A stretch of 64,000 nt of DNA from an uncultured Nitrosomonadales bacterium (GTDB lineage Bacteria; Pseudomonadota; Gammaproteobacteria; Burkholderiales; Methylophilaceae), in contig CAJWVO010000003.1 in the NCBI GenBank assembly GCA_913048465.1, positions 55,804-119,803 of the forward strand, read 5' to 3'. Below are positions 36,972 through 45,374 of this stretch, in pieces. Each line of letters begins with the position of its first letter. The stretch's first letter is position 1. Below the pieces are notes generated by a model. The model ran no database searches. It was given only the letters and a program-made list of their open reading frames with translations, and was not told where the DNA came from. Made by a program: the position numbers and the translations under genes.

Positions 36972-38057
36972 CTAAACATTAAATTTGAAGTTAATAACAT
37001 CTCCATCTTTAACTATATAATCTTTACCCTCTAACCTTTGCTTTCCGGCTTCCTTCGATTTTTGCTCACCACCAAAATTTATATAGTCATCAAATGAAAT
37101 TACTTCGGCTTTAATGAAACCTCTTTGAAAGTCAGTATGTATTACTCCAGCAGATTCTGGTGCTGTGTAACCATTTTTAATGGTCCATGCTCGTACTTCT
37201 TTTACTCCAGCTGTAAAATAGGTTTGTAGGTTTAAAAGGGCGTAGGTTTCTCTAATGATAAAATTTAAACCAGGTTCATCAACATTTAATTCTGATAAAA
37301 ATAATTCTTTTTCTTCGTCAGTTAAATCTGCAATCTCTGATTCAATTTTTGCGCATATGGGAATACATTTTGAACCATGTGTTTCGGCAAAATCTATTAC
37401 TTTTTGTAAATACTCATTATTTTTAAATCCATTCTCATCAACATTCGCAACATACATTACGGGCTTTAATGTTATTAAGAATAATGGCTGTAGAAGTTTT
37501 AAATCATCCTTTTCAAGGTCCATATCTTTTAATAATGAACCTTGATTAAGTTTTTCTAGAACTAATTCATATAAATTTAGTTTTTTTAAAGCCTCTTTAT
37601 CACCTGATTTTGATTTCTTTTTTTCTTTTTCAATAGCTTTTGATACTGACTCTATGTCCGCTAAGATTAATTCAGTATTGATGGTTTCTATATCTCCAAG
37701 TGGATCAATTTTTCCATCTACATGCACTATGTTTTCATCATCAAAACATCTCACGACGTGCAGGATAGCATTAGTTTCCCTAATATTAGCTAGAAACTTA
37801 TTTCCTAAGCCTTCTCCTTTTGAAGCCCCAGCCACTAGACCAGCGATATCAACAAATTCAACAATAGCTGGCATAATTTTTTCAGGGCTCACAATAGCTG
37901 CTAATTTGTTGAGTCTTAAATCTGGTACTTCAACAATGCCTGAGTTTGGGTCAATTGTGCAAAAGGGATAATTTGCAGCTTCTATTCCTGACTTTGTAAT
38001 CGCGTTAAATAATGTTGATTTGCCAACATTAGGTAATCCAACTATGCCACATTTCAT
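36972..38057 (-). CDS. ychF: Redox-regulated ATPase YchF (OBG family)
   Basis: YchF is a conserved P-loop NTPase of the Obg family that prefers ATP and associates with ribosomes. The 361-aa protein has G1 as [17 protein letters not shown] at residues 6-22, the switch region [29 protein letters not shown] for G3, and a C-terminal TGS-like domain ([40 protein letters not shown]). Its length is standard. It is 4 nt downstream of pth, the usual bacterial pairing. Confidence 0.97.
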   Translation of the reverse strand: MKCGIVGLPNVGKSTLFNAITKSGIEAANYPFCTIDPNSGIVEVPDLRLNKLAAIVSPEKIMPAIVEFVDIAGLVAGASKGEGLGNKFLANIRETNAILHVVRCFDDENIVHVDGKIDPLGDIETINTELILADIESVSKAIEKEKKKSKSGDKEALKKLNLYELVLEKLNQGSLLKDMDLEKDDLKLLQPLFLITLKPVMYVANVDENGFKNNEYLQKVIDFAETHGSKCIPICAKIESEIADLTDEEKELFLSELNVDEPGLNFIIRETYALLNLQTYFTAGVKEVRAWTIKNGYTAPESAGVIHTDFQRGFIKAEVISFDDYINFGGEQKSKEAGKQRLEGKDYIVKDGDVINFKFNV

Positions 38058-38061
38058 TTCA

Positions 38062-38637
38062 TTAATCCTTTGTGTGTAAATTCAACATTGCTTTTTCAAA
38101 TTCACCATGAATCATATAGGATAAATTTTGGTAGCCTTTGAGAATGGCATCATTAATATGACCCTCCTCGTTTTTTTGAGGGCGGTTTAAAACATAACTT
38201 TTAACTTTATTTTTATCACCGGGGTGACCGATACCTATTCTTAAACGCCAAAAGGTATTTGTTCCAACTTTGGCAATAATGCTTTTGAGACCATTATGTC
38301 CACCATGTCCACCCCCATTCTTTAAGCGAATATCTCCGGGCATGAGGTCTAATTCATCATGAATGATAAGAATTTCATGAGGTTTAAATTTATAAAAATT
38401 TACGATTCTTGCGACCGATAGACCAGATTCATTCATAAATGTTGCAGGATTAAGAAGGTGTATGTTTTCTAGGTCAGCAATTTTTTTATAGAAACCTAAA
38501 AACTTAGGGTTCTCATCAAGCGTTTGTTTTATGTTGTTAGCGATAAGATTATTAAACCAGAAACCGACATTATGTCTTGTTCCTTCATACTCAGAACCAG
38601 GATTGCCAAGACCGATAAATAATTTTATTCCACTCAT
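38062..38637 (-). CDS. pth: Peptidyl-tRNA hydrolase
   Basis: Pth releases tRNA from prematurely dropped peptidyl-tRNA. The 191-aa enzyme has the signature [20 protein letters not shown] with the catalytic His, [20 protein letters not shown], and [20 protein letters not shown] with the catalytic Asp, then [12 protein letters not shown]. It sits between rplY and ychF, the usual order. A predicted terminator in front of it may attenuate readthrough from rplY. Confidence 0.97.
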   Translation of the reverse strand: MSGIKLFIGLGNPGSEYEGTRHNVGFWFNNLIANNIKQTLDENPKFLGFYKKIADLENIHLLNPATFMNESGLSVARIVNFYKFKPHEILIIHDELDLMPGDIRLKNGGGHGGHNGLKSIIAKVGTNTFWRLRIGIGHPGDKNKVKSYVLNRPQKNEEGHINDAILKGYQNLSYMIHGEFEKAMLNLHTKD

Positions 38638-38640
38638 ATA

Positions 38641-38670
38641 AACAAAAACACCCTTTTAACAAAGGGTGTT
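38641..38670 (-). terminator. Intrinsic terminator between rplY and pth
   Basis: A perfect 10-bp stem (38661-38670 with 38647-38656; arm AACACCCTTT) and a 4-nt loop are followed on the minus strand by a T-rich tract (TTTTTGTTT). It sits 24 nt after the rplY stop. This is the clearest rho-independent terminator in the window and would end or attenuate prs-rplY transcripts before pth. Confidence 0.75.
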
Positions 38671-38694
38671 AAGTCTATTGCAAAAAATTTAATT

Positions 38695-39384
38695 TTACTC
38701 TTCTTTTGGCTCTTCATTGGAACCCTCATCAGAAGCTTCTGCTGATGAGTCATCATCAGATGTTTCATCTTCTCCTGCTTCCTCAGATGCTGCTACTGGT
38801 TCATCAGCTTTCTGAATTTTAGGCTTAACAATTGAAGTGATTGCAGGATCATTTTCTTCAGTTAATGCCGTTAATTCAACACCTTCAGGTAACTTTAATT
38901 CAGATAAATGCACTGACTCACCTAGATCTAGGTCTTCTAAGTTGACTTCAATAAATTGAGGTAGGTCTTTAGGTAAACATGCGATATCAACTTCTGTCAT
39001 GATATGAGAGATTACGCCGCCTTCAAGTTTAACACCTTTGGCAATATCTTCATTAATGAAATGAAAAGGAACATTAACATGAATTTTCTCATTTTGATTA
39101 ACCCTTTGGAAATCAACATGAAGGATTGTACCTTTCACAGGCTCAAGTTGATAATCTCTTAGTAGTACGGATTCTTTTGTACCATCAGTAGATAATTCCA
39201 AAATGGAAGCATGGAAAGCCTCTTTATGAAATTGTTGATGAAGCGTTTTGCTGTCTAGTACAATTGATATAGCATCTTTATGGTTTCCATAAAGAATACC
39301 TGGCACTTTGCCATTTCTGCGAAGACGGCGGCTCGCACCCGTACCTTTCACATCTCTTTTTTCTGCTGTAACAGTAATTTTCAT
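38695..39384 (-). CDS. rplY: Ribosomal protein bL25, long CTC form
   Basis: bL25 binds 5S rRNA in the 50S subunit. The 229-aa protein is the long general-stress (CTC) form: the N-terminal L25 domain (KRDVKGTGASRRLRRNGKVPG, ILYGNHKD, LRDYQLEPVKGTILHVDFQR) and a C-terminal beta domain (HVNVPFHFINEDIAKGVKLEGG, LEDLDLGESVHLSEL). The last about 40 residues are very acidic (Glu/Asp/Ser). The prs-rplY-pth-ychF order is widespread. A GGAG ribosome-binding site precedes the ATG, and a hairpin lies just upstream. Confidence 0.96.
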   Translation of the reverse strand: MKITVTAEKRDVKGTGASRRLRRNGKVPGILYGNHKDAISIVLDSKTLHQQFHKEAFHASILELSTDGTKESVLLRDYQLEPVKGTILHVDFQRVNQNEKIHVNVPFHFINEDIAKGVKLEGGVISHIMTEVDIACLPKDLPQFIEVNLEDLDLGESVHLSELKLPEGVELTALTEENDPAITSIVKPKIQKADEPVAASEEAGEDETSDDDSSAEASDEGSNEEPKEE

Positions 39385-39400
39385 AATATAACTCCGTTAA

Positions 39401-39430
39401 TTAGAAGATTTCGCGACCAAATTCTTCTAA
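39401..39430 (-). promoter_or_regulatory. Hairpin in the prs-rplY gap (possible leader structure)
   Basis: A perfect 8-bp inverted repeat (TTAGAAGA at 39401-39408 with TCTTCTAA at 39423-39430) with a 14-nt loop lies right upstream of the rplY ribosome-binding site. No T-tract follows on the minus strand, so it is unlikely to be a terminator. It could be an RNA-processing site or a leader for L25 feedback. Weak, structure-only evidence. Confidence 0.4.
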
Positions 39431-39437
39431 ATTTAAA

Positions 39438-40388
39438 TTAATCAATAAACAATGAGCTTACTGAGTCCTCGTGGCTAATTCTTTTAATTGTTTCAGCTAA
39501 TAAACTTGCCACAGATATTTGTCTGATTTTTTTACATTGCTGTGAAATTTCAGAGAGCGTAATTGTATCAGTTACTACAATTTCATCAAGCTCTGATCCA
39601 TTAATATTTTCAATCGCATTTCCAGATAAGATGGGGTGAGTGATGAATGCTTTGACTTCAGTAGCACCTTTATTTTTTAATGCTAAAGCGGCTTTTGTTA
39701 ATGTATCAGCCGTATCAACAATATCATCCACAATCACACATGAGCGTCCTTCAACATCTCCAATAATATTCATAACTTCAGAAACATTTGGTTTTGGACG
39801 TCTTTTATCGATAATGGCCAGATCTGAACCTAGAATTTTTGACCAAGCTCTAGCTCGCACCACCCCACCTACGTCAGGTGAAACAATAACTAAGTTTTCA
39901 GGTTTTTCAGTAGTTAAATCTTCAAGTAATACGGGTGTGGCATAAATATTATCCACGGGAATATCAAAAAAACCTTGGATTTGGTCTGAATGTAAATCCA
40001 TGGTGAGTAGCCGATCGACTCCAGCACTTGATAACATATTAGCGACCACTTTTGCTGTGATAGCAACTCGAGCAGATCTAGGTCTTCTGTCTTGTCTAGA
40101 GTATCCAAGATAAGGAATCGCGGCAGTAATTCGGGCAGCAGAAGATCTTTTTAATGCATCGACCATGACCATTATTTCCATCAAGTGATCATTCGTAGGC
40201 ATGCTGGTTGATTGAAGGATAAAAACGTCTTTACCTCTCACGTTTTCTAATAATTCAACCATTGTTTCACCATCACTAAATGTACCAACATTAGCTTTTC
40301 CAAGCTTAATATTAAGGTGATTGGTCACTTTTTTGGCGAGATTAGGATTAGCATTTCCAGTAAAAACCATCAAACTGTGGTTGTCCAT
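39438..40388 (-). CDS. prs: Ribose-phosphate pyrophosphokinase
   Basis: Prs makes PRPP for nucleotide, His, Trp and NAD synthesis. The 316-aa enzyme has [38 protein letters not shown], the ATP/metal segment [38 protein letters not shown], and the PRPP signature [19 protein letters not shown] strong Shine-Dalgarno (AGGAGG) sits 5 nt before the ATG. It lies right after tRNA-Gln on the same strand, so the tRNA must be cut out of a longer transcript that includes prs, ispE or both. Confidence 0.98.
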   Translation of the reverse strand: MDNHSLMVFTGNANPNLAKKVTNHLNIKLGKANVGTFSDGETMVELLENVRGKDVFILQSTSMPTNDHLMEIMVMVDALKRSSAARITAAIPYLGYSRQDRRPRSARVAITAKVVANMLSSAGVDRLLTMDLHSDQIQGFFDIPVDNIYATPVLLEDLTTEKPENLVIVSPDVGGVVRARAWSKILGSDLAIIDKRRPKPNVSEVMNIIGDVEGRSCVIVDDIVDTADTLTKAALALKNKGATEVKAFITHPILSGNAIENINGSELDEIVVTDTITLSEISQQCKKIRQISVASLLAETIKRISHEDSVSSLFID

Positions 40389-40404
40389 AAACCCTCCTTA
40401 AAAA

Positions 40405-40481
40405 TGGCAGGGGAGGAAGGATTCGAACCTTCGCATGCAGGGATCAAAACCCTGTGCCTTAACCAGCTTGGCGACTCCCCT
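40405..40481 (-). tRNA. tRNA-Gln (TTG)
   Basis: A complete 77-nt cloverleaf on the minus strand: acceptor AGGGGAG/CTCCCCT, D-arm GCC/GGC core, anticodon stem CAGGG/CCCTG with loop TTTTGAT (anticodon TTG, reads CAA/CAG), T-stem GAAGG/CCTTC with TTCGAAT, discriminator G and encoded CCA. The first base lies inside the ispE stop codon (40480-40482), so gene and tRNA share two nucleotides. It is followed by prs, an arrangement conserved in Proteobacteria. Confidence 0.95.
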
Positions 40482-41328
40482 AATGTTGAGCATTAAAAGC
40501 AATATTATAATTGACACTTGAAACTTCATAAAATCTGACATTTTTTGGTAAGTTTTGTTTCACCTCATCCAAATTTATTGTTTCATTTAGAATTAAAAAA
40601 CAACCCGATCCAGTACCAGTTAATTTAGCCACGCCAAACTTTTGTAAGTAGCTTAGCAGATCGTCTATCATTGAGTTTTTTTGTCTCACAAAAGCTTCTA
40701 AATCATTTCCAAGCTCATCAATTAGATCTTCATAATTGCTGAGAGCCGTAATTTTCAACTCTTTTGATTTATTTGTCAATTTATAACTGGTAAAAATATC
40801 TTTTGTGGAGATTTTGTGGCTTGGACAGCACAAAAGTAATTTTAAAGGAGCTAAATCTATTGGTGTGATTTTGTCTCCGACACCTTCCACAATGGCTGAG
40901 TTGTTATGAATAAAAAAGGGCACATCAGCACCTAAATGAGCACCAATATTTGCTAAATCTTTTTTTGGAAGATTCAAGCTGCATAAATCATTGATTGCGA
41001 TCAGTGTTGTGGCAGCATTCGAGCTTCCTCCTCCAAGACCAGCTCCATCAGGGATATTTTTTTTAACATCAATTTCAATAGAAAAGTTCTTTGGCAGGAT
41101 TTTTTTACACGCCATGAAAATTAAGTCTTCATCTGCGGGACATTCTATAGATGGATTGTTAACTATAATTTGGTTTTTATTATCTTTGTGTAATGAAACT
41201 TTTATTTCGTCGTAAAGATCAATGTAGGTAAATAAGCTTTGTAAATTATGATAGCCATCTTCTCTTTGGTTAATTACTTTTAAAAAGAGATTTATTTTTG
41301 CAGGCGAGTATAAAATTTTTGAAGTCAT
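40480..41328 (-). CDS. ispE: 4-diphosphocytidyl-2-C-methyl-D-erythritol kinase
   Basis: IspE phosphorylates CDP-methylerythritol in the non-mevalonate isoprenoid pathway. The 282-aa GHMP kinase has YSPAKINLFLKVINQREDGYH at the N-terminus (split here as SPAKINLFLKVINQREDG), the ATP-binding glycine-rich loop IPDGAGLGGGSSNAATTLIA, GADVPFFI, and the C-terminal AKLTGTGSGCFLI. The TAG stop overlaps the 5' end of tRNA-Gln by 2 nt. It follows lolB with a 9-nt gap. Confidence 0.96.
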   Translation of the reverse strand: MTSKILYSPAKINLFLKVINQREDGYHNLQSLFTYIDLYDEIKVSLHKDNKNQIIVNNPSIECPADEDLIFMACKKILPKNFSIEIDVKKNIPDGAGLGGGSSNAATTLIAINDLCSLNLPKKDLANIGAHLGADVPFFIHNNSAIVEGVGDKITPIDLAPLKLLLCCPSHKISTKDIFTSYKLTNKSKELKITALSNYEDLIDELGNDLEAFVRQKNSMIDDLLSYLQKFGVAKLTGTGSGCFLILNETINLDEVKQNLPKNVRFYEVSSVNYNIAFNAQH

Positions 41329-41337
41329 ACTTATGTA

Positions 41338-41886
41338 TCAATGAAGAAATATAGTTAATTCTATATCTTTATTTTTAACCTTTATAGTTTTTGGTTCAAA
41401 GCTCGATGATATTTCCATCTCTGACAATTCTTCAATAGCTATTTCAAAATAACTTGTGGCAATCTTAACTGGCTTTTCATTGTATTGAGTGTATAGAATT
41501 CTTTTAAATTCTTTGATAGGTAAATCTTTAATAAAATTTTTAAGGTTTTGATCATCTTTATTCTGATATTCAAATAAAATTTCTTCACCCAAAGAGATTT
41601 TGCTAATGATTTGATTGAGAGGGGACAAGAGAATCATTTCATGACCTTCATCGCTTGGATAAAATTTAAAAGATCCTGTGTAACCTTTGTCTTTTACAAA
41701 GAGTTTAAATTTTCCATTAAATTTTTTTTCTTCAGACGTTGGATTATATGTATTTACGAAATCAGCGTAATTAAATGTCTCTTGATTAGATTTTATGTGA
41801 ATAGTATGGCATCCTGAAAGAAGCGTAAAGCTAATTAATAGCAAATAACAGAAGAAATTATTGAAATAATCTATTTTTTGTTTCAA
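41338..41886 (-). CDS. lolB: Outer-membrane lipoprotein receptor LolB
   Basis: LolB takes lipoproteins from LolA and inserts them in the outer membrane. With the TTG start at 41886 the 182-aa product begins MKQKIDYFNNFFCYLLLISF and has the lipobox TLLSGC, so it is itself a lipoprotein. The mature part shows KKFNGKFKLFVKDKGYTGSFKF and IILLSPLNQIISKISLG-like MILLSPLNQIISKISLG, typical of LolB, but divergence is high. A GTG at 41976 lies far inside the TPR gene and would bury the signal peptide. Position between a TPR gene and ispE is conserved. Confidence 0.85.
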   Translation of the reverse strand: MKQKIDYFNNFFCYLLLISFTLLSGCHTIHIKSNQETFNYADFVNTYNPTSEEKKFNGKFKLFVKDKGYTGSFKFYPSDEGHEMILLSPLNQIISKISLGEEILFEYQNKDDQNLKNFIKDLPIKEFKRILYTQYNEKPVKIATSYFEIAIEELSEMEISSSFEPKTIKVKNKDIELTIFLH

Positions 41887-43552
41887 TGAGAACGGAGTTT
41901 TCTGGGAACTTCTCAAGAGAACCTTGCCATACTGACATTGCTTCATTTTCTTTACCTTGCTTCCATAAAACTTCACCTAAATGCGCAGCAATTTCAGGAT
42001 CTTCCTGAATACCATATGCTTTCGTAATAAATTCATAAGCGATATCATAGTTTCCAAGTCTGAAGTGAACCCAACCCATACTATCAAGGATATAGTGATT
42101 TTGTGGTTCAATAGATAAAGCTATTTCGATATATTTCTTAGCATCATCAAGTTTAACATTCCTATCAGCATATGAATAACCCAGAGCATTATAAGCAATT
42201 GCATAGTCTGGTTTCAGAGAAATTGCTTTTTTTAAATTGGCTTCCATTGAATCAAAGTCTTTATTTTTTTCATAAAGCAAGCCGAAGTCAAAATAGAATT
42301 CTGCAGAATCTGCATACTTTTCTTCTTCACTAAGCATTAAGTTAATGGCTTTTTGGTATTGGTTGTCGTTATACCAAAAAGATGTTTTAAGCTGTAAAAA
42401 TTTCAACTTTTCTTGTCTGTCGAGTGATTTATACTGATCGAGATACTCAATAGCTTGGTCGATACCTTTTTCAACCCTTATAGCTTGTGCAGCAAAAATT
42501 CTTGAGTCAACAAATAAAGGCCCAGTGCTGATTTTCTCAACAAGGCTGATGACTTTATCAATATTCTGTCTTTGCGCATAAATTCTCGCTAGATACATAT
42601 TGACTTGATCTGGATTGTAATATTTTCTTTCTAAACTTTGGTTAAGGAACTGTTCAGCCATGATGTCATCGCCTGTCTCAAGAGCTAGAAGCGCAACAGT
42701 AAAACTGAGCTCAGCTGATGCTAATGGACTATTCACTAACTTTTCAAAATGTTTTTTTGCGGCTGGGTACTGTTCTGTTTGAACAAGCGCCTTTGCAAGC
42801 TCAAGCCTCACTGTATTGGATTTTGGATTATTTTTTACAAATTTTTGGTATGTTTCAATCGCCTTCATTGGATCTTCATCAAACTGAATTGATCCAATGA
42901 ACAAAGTGCTGGTTTCCCAGTTTGGGTTGAGTTTATTAATCGTTGCTAATTCTTTATCACGAATGGTGATGTTTCCTGCCATGTGAGCTGTGTGAGCGAC
43001 TGCAAAATGAGCTTCTACCATCTTGGCATATGGCTTAGCAATATCAATAATGAATCTTAGAGCATTGCTTTTATTTTCAACTCTCGTAAGTATATTATTT
43101 AGATATAAAAAGCCATCACCCTTAGAGTCTTCACTTTCAAGTATCTCTTTAACAAGCGGCTTGGCTTTTGATAAGTTGCCACTGGCTATGTACATTTCTG
43201 CTAACACTTTTTTTGCATCTCTTGATTTAGGATCGAGCTTACTCCATATGTCTGCGGCATCTAATGCTAATCTTCCATTTCGAACCATGCCACCCAGTTG
43301 CGCTGCGCTTTGGGCAAAGCCAGTGTTTTTTGTTAACTTAGCTAAATCGAGATAAAGATGACCTGCCGAATTTATGTCATTTCGCTGGATAGCAAGTTCA
43401 GCGAGCAAAAATTTATAGACAAATTCAGCATTTGCTTCAGTAATTTGAGCTGGAAGATCTGGATTGAATTCTTCAGGCTGTTCTTCAGTTATGCCTAATG
43501 CAGGAATAATTATTATTAAAAAAGTAATTAATAGTTTGTTAATGTATTTCAT
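41858..43552 (-). CDS. Exported tetratricopeptide-repeat protein
   Basis: A 564-aa protein with a signal peptide (MKYINKLLITFLIIIIPALG) and a chain of TPR units. Clear ones are around residues 420-540: AEFYFDFGLLYEKNKDFDSM, AIAYNALGYSYADRNVKLDD, HYILDSMGWVHFRLGNYDIA and AAHLGEVLWKQGKENEAMSV. It probably scaffolds protein complexes in the periplasm or at the outer membrane. The TPR-lolB-ispE order is common in Betaproteobacteria, suggesting an envelope role, but the function is unknown. Its 3' end overlaps lolB by 29 nt. Confidence 0.92.
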   Translation of the reverse strand: MKYINKLLITFLIIIIPALGITEEQPEEFNPDLPAQITEANAEFVYKFLLAELAIQRNDINSAGHLYLDLAKLTKNTGFAQSAAQLGGMVRNGRLALDAADIWSKLDPKSRDAKKVLAEMYIASGNLSKAKPLVKEILESEDSKGDGFLYLNNILTRVENKSNALRFIIDIAKPYAKMVEAHFAVAHTAHMAGNITIRDKELATINKLNPNWETSTLFIGSIQFDEDPMKAIETYQKFVKNNPKSNTVRLELAKALVQTEQYPAAKKHFEKLVNSPLASAELSFTVALLALETGDDIMAEQFLNQSLERKYYNPDQVNMYLARIYAQRQNIDKVISLVEKISTGPLFVDSRIFAAQAIRVEKGIDQAIEYLDQYKSLDRQEKLKFLQLKTSFWYNDNQYQKAINLMLSEEEKYADSAEFYFDFGLLYEKNKDFDSMEANLKKAISLKPDYAIAYNALGYSYADRNVKLDDAKKYIEIALSIEPQNHYILDSMGWVHFRLGNYDIAYEFITKAYGIQEDPEIAAHLGEVLWKQGKENEAMSVWQGSLEKFPENSVLIETKNRLFQ

Positions 43553-43616
43553 GTAAATCCAAGTTTATTTCATTGAAAGATTACTATCAATAGAAATGAC
43601 TATCGAATTAGAATAT

Positions 43617-43683
43617 AATTCAGCATATTTTTAAAAAAATACATAAACTTTTTTGACAGTATCCTTGTCATTTAAGCTGAATT
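43617..43683. repeat. Nested inverted repeats in front of the ABC cluster
   Basis: In the 147-nt divergent gap, AATTCAGC (43617-43624) is mirrored by GCTGAATT (43676-43683), and inside it TGACA is mirrored by TGTCA around a 7-nt centre (43654-43670). A consensus -35 hexamer TTGACA (43653-43658) is part of the inner repeat, but no good -10 follows at 16-18 nt. It could be an operator or a leader hairpin. Structure only. Confidence 0.35.
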
Positions 43684-43699
43684 AGAATTAATAAAAATT

Positions 43700-44617
43700 A
43701 TGGCTACTACATTAAAAGCATTAGGATTAACGAGATTATTTGGCCCAAATAAAGCGGTCAATAATGTTTCATTTGAATTGTCCAAAGGTGAGGTGTTGGG
43801 CTTCTTAGGTCCAAATGGCGCTGGTAAATCCACTACCATGCGTATGCTCACCGGTAACCTAGCTCCAACAGAAGGCCAGGTTGAGATTTGTGGCGTCAAT
43901 ATTATTGAAGAACCAAAACTAGCCAAAGCAAATATTGGTTACCTTCCAGAGATGAGACCACTATATAAAGAATTTAGAGTAAACGAATTTTTGAGAATAG
44001 CCGCAAAGTTGCACAACATTCCAGCTAAAAAAATTAATTCATCTATCGACATTGCCATGGAAAAATGTGGTTTAACTCATATGAGTAATCGTTTGATTGA
44101 AAATTTATCAAATGGATATCAACAGCGAGTAGGTATTGCTCAAGCTATTATTCACAATCCAGAAATTGTGATTCTGGATGAACCAACCGTTGGACTAGAT
44201 CCAATCCAGATAAGAGAAATTAGAAAACTAATCAAAGAAATCGGCAAGGAACACAGTGTTATATTATCTACACATATCCTTCCTGAAGTTGAGATTGTTT
44301 GTGATCGAGTTCAAATTATTGATAAAGGAAATTTGGTATTTCATGGATCAATAGATGATTTGAAACAGCAAAGAAGAGGAAATAAATTATTAGTTGGCTT
44401 TAAAAAGACGCCAACGTTAAAGAAATTACAATCTTTGTTCGATATTGTAAAAATAGAAAAACAGGAAGACTTACTTCATGTTATTCAATTTAAAAATCTA
44501 GATTTTGATATGGAGAAGTTTATTCAGGTGTGTGTTAAAGAAAAGTTAGGTTTATTTCAAGTTTCTCCTCATATTACAAGTCTTGAGGACACCTTTGTAC
44601 AATTAACTAATAAGTAA
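43700..44617 (+). CDS. ABC transporter ATPase, GldA-like
   Basis: ATP-binding subunit of an ABC-2-type exporter. The 305-aa protein has Walker A LGPNGAGKSTTMRML (about 37-50), the Q-loop region NIGYLPEMRPLYKEF, the signature NLSNGYQQRVGIAQAI, and Walker B IVILDEPTVGLDP. The C-terminal extension and partner genes match GldA of gliding Bacteroidetes, whose GldAFG homologues also occur in many non-gliding Proteobacteria. The substrate is unknown. It is the first of four tightly spaced genes up to 47658. Confidence 0.9.
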   Translation: MATTLKALGLTRLFGPNKAVNNVSFELSKGEVLGFLGPNGAGKSTTMRMLTGNLAPTEGQVEICGVNIIEEPKLAKANIGYLPEMRPLYKEFRVNEFLRIAAKLHNIPAKKINSSIDIAMEKCGLTHMSNRLIENLSNGYQQRVGIAQAIIHNPEIVILDEPTVGLDPIQIREIRKLIKEIGKEHSVILSTHILPEVEIVCDRVQIIDKGNLVFHGSIDDLKQQRRGNKLLVGFKKTPTLKKLQSLFDIVKIEKQEDLLHVIQFKNLDFDMEKFIQVCVKEKLGLFQVSPHITSLEDTFVQLTNK

Positions 44618-44621
44618 AAAT

Positions 44622-45374
44622 ATGAAGATGATTATAAATATTGCCTCTAAGGAGATTAAAAGTTTTTTCGTGACCCCAATGGGTTGGATAATATTGGCTT
44701 TAATAACTGCAGCTTTTGGCACCTACTACCTTGAAGGAGTTAATAGTTATTTTGAAGTTATGTCTGGAGCAATTCGACCTGCGGAAAGAGTTGGAGTGAC
44801 TATTTATGTCGGCCAAACAGTTTATGGCGCAGCTTTTTTTCTTATGTTATTTGCCGTTCCACTGATGTCAATGAGATTAATAAGTGAAGAAAGACGGCAG
44901 CAAACTCTACCATTTTTATTTTCCGCACCAGTCTCTATAGTTGAGATTGTCCTAGGAAAATTTTTTGGACTGTTTGCTTTTTTAGCTCTCATGGTTGTTT
45001 ACATATTTTTAATGCTTTCTACCTTAAATATTTGGGCAGACGTTGATTTTGGTTATCTCTTCTCTAATACATTTGGGTTGTTACTTCTTGTCGGAAGTTT
45101 TGCAGCCATTGGTATATATTTTTCAAGTCTGACCAGTCAACCAATTATCGCTGCAATTTTAAGTTTTATTTTTGCATTTTTACTTTTAGGTTTGGAAAGC
45201 TACTTTGCTAGTCAGCCTAATCATTGGTTTCATCATGTTTCATTGTTAAAACATTTCCAGACTTTTTCCAGAGGGGTGATCAGTTCAAAGGATATTATTT
45301 ATTTCTTACTCTTTATCTCAACTTTCATAGTTTTAACAATTCGCCGTTTAGATGCAGATAGGTTGAGAGGTTAA
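44622..45374 (+). CDS. ABC-2-type permease, GldF-like
   Basis: A 250-aa inner-membrane protein with about six transmembrane helices, beginning with SKEIKSFFVTPMGWIILALI, which matches the ABC-2 permease/GldF N-terminus. The segment MRLISEERRQQTLPFLFSAP is the cytoplasmic coupling region typical of the family. It pairs with the ATPase 4 nt upstream and the GldG-like gene, whose ATG overlaps this stop by one base (TAATG). Confidence 0.9.
   Translation: MKMIINIASKEIKSFFVTPMGWIILALITAAFGTYYLEGVNSYFEVMSGAIRPAERVGVTIYVGQTVYGAAFFLMLFAVPLMSMRLISEERRQQTLPFLFSAPVSIVEIVLGKFFGLFAFLALMVVYIFLMLSTLNIWADVDFGYLFSNTFGLLLLVGSFAAIGIYFSSLTSQPIIAAILSFIFAFLLLGLESYFASQPNHWFHHVSLLKHFQTFSRGVISSKDIIYFLLFISTFIVLTIRRLDADRLRG

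Noticed and set aside
39640..39945. Plus-strand frame opposite prs
   Set aside because: Antisense shadow of prs, with no independent evidence for coding.
41887..41976. lolB extension to GTG 41976
   Set aside because: It lies within the TPR gene and would place about 30 polar residues before the lipoprotein signal peptide.
43653..43688. TTGACA plus TAGAAT as a promoter for the ABC cluster
   Set aside because: The spacing is 24 nt, too long for a sigma-70 promoter, so only the repeats are reported.
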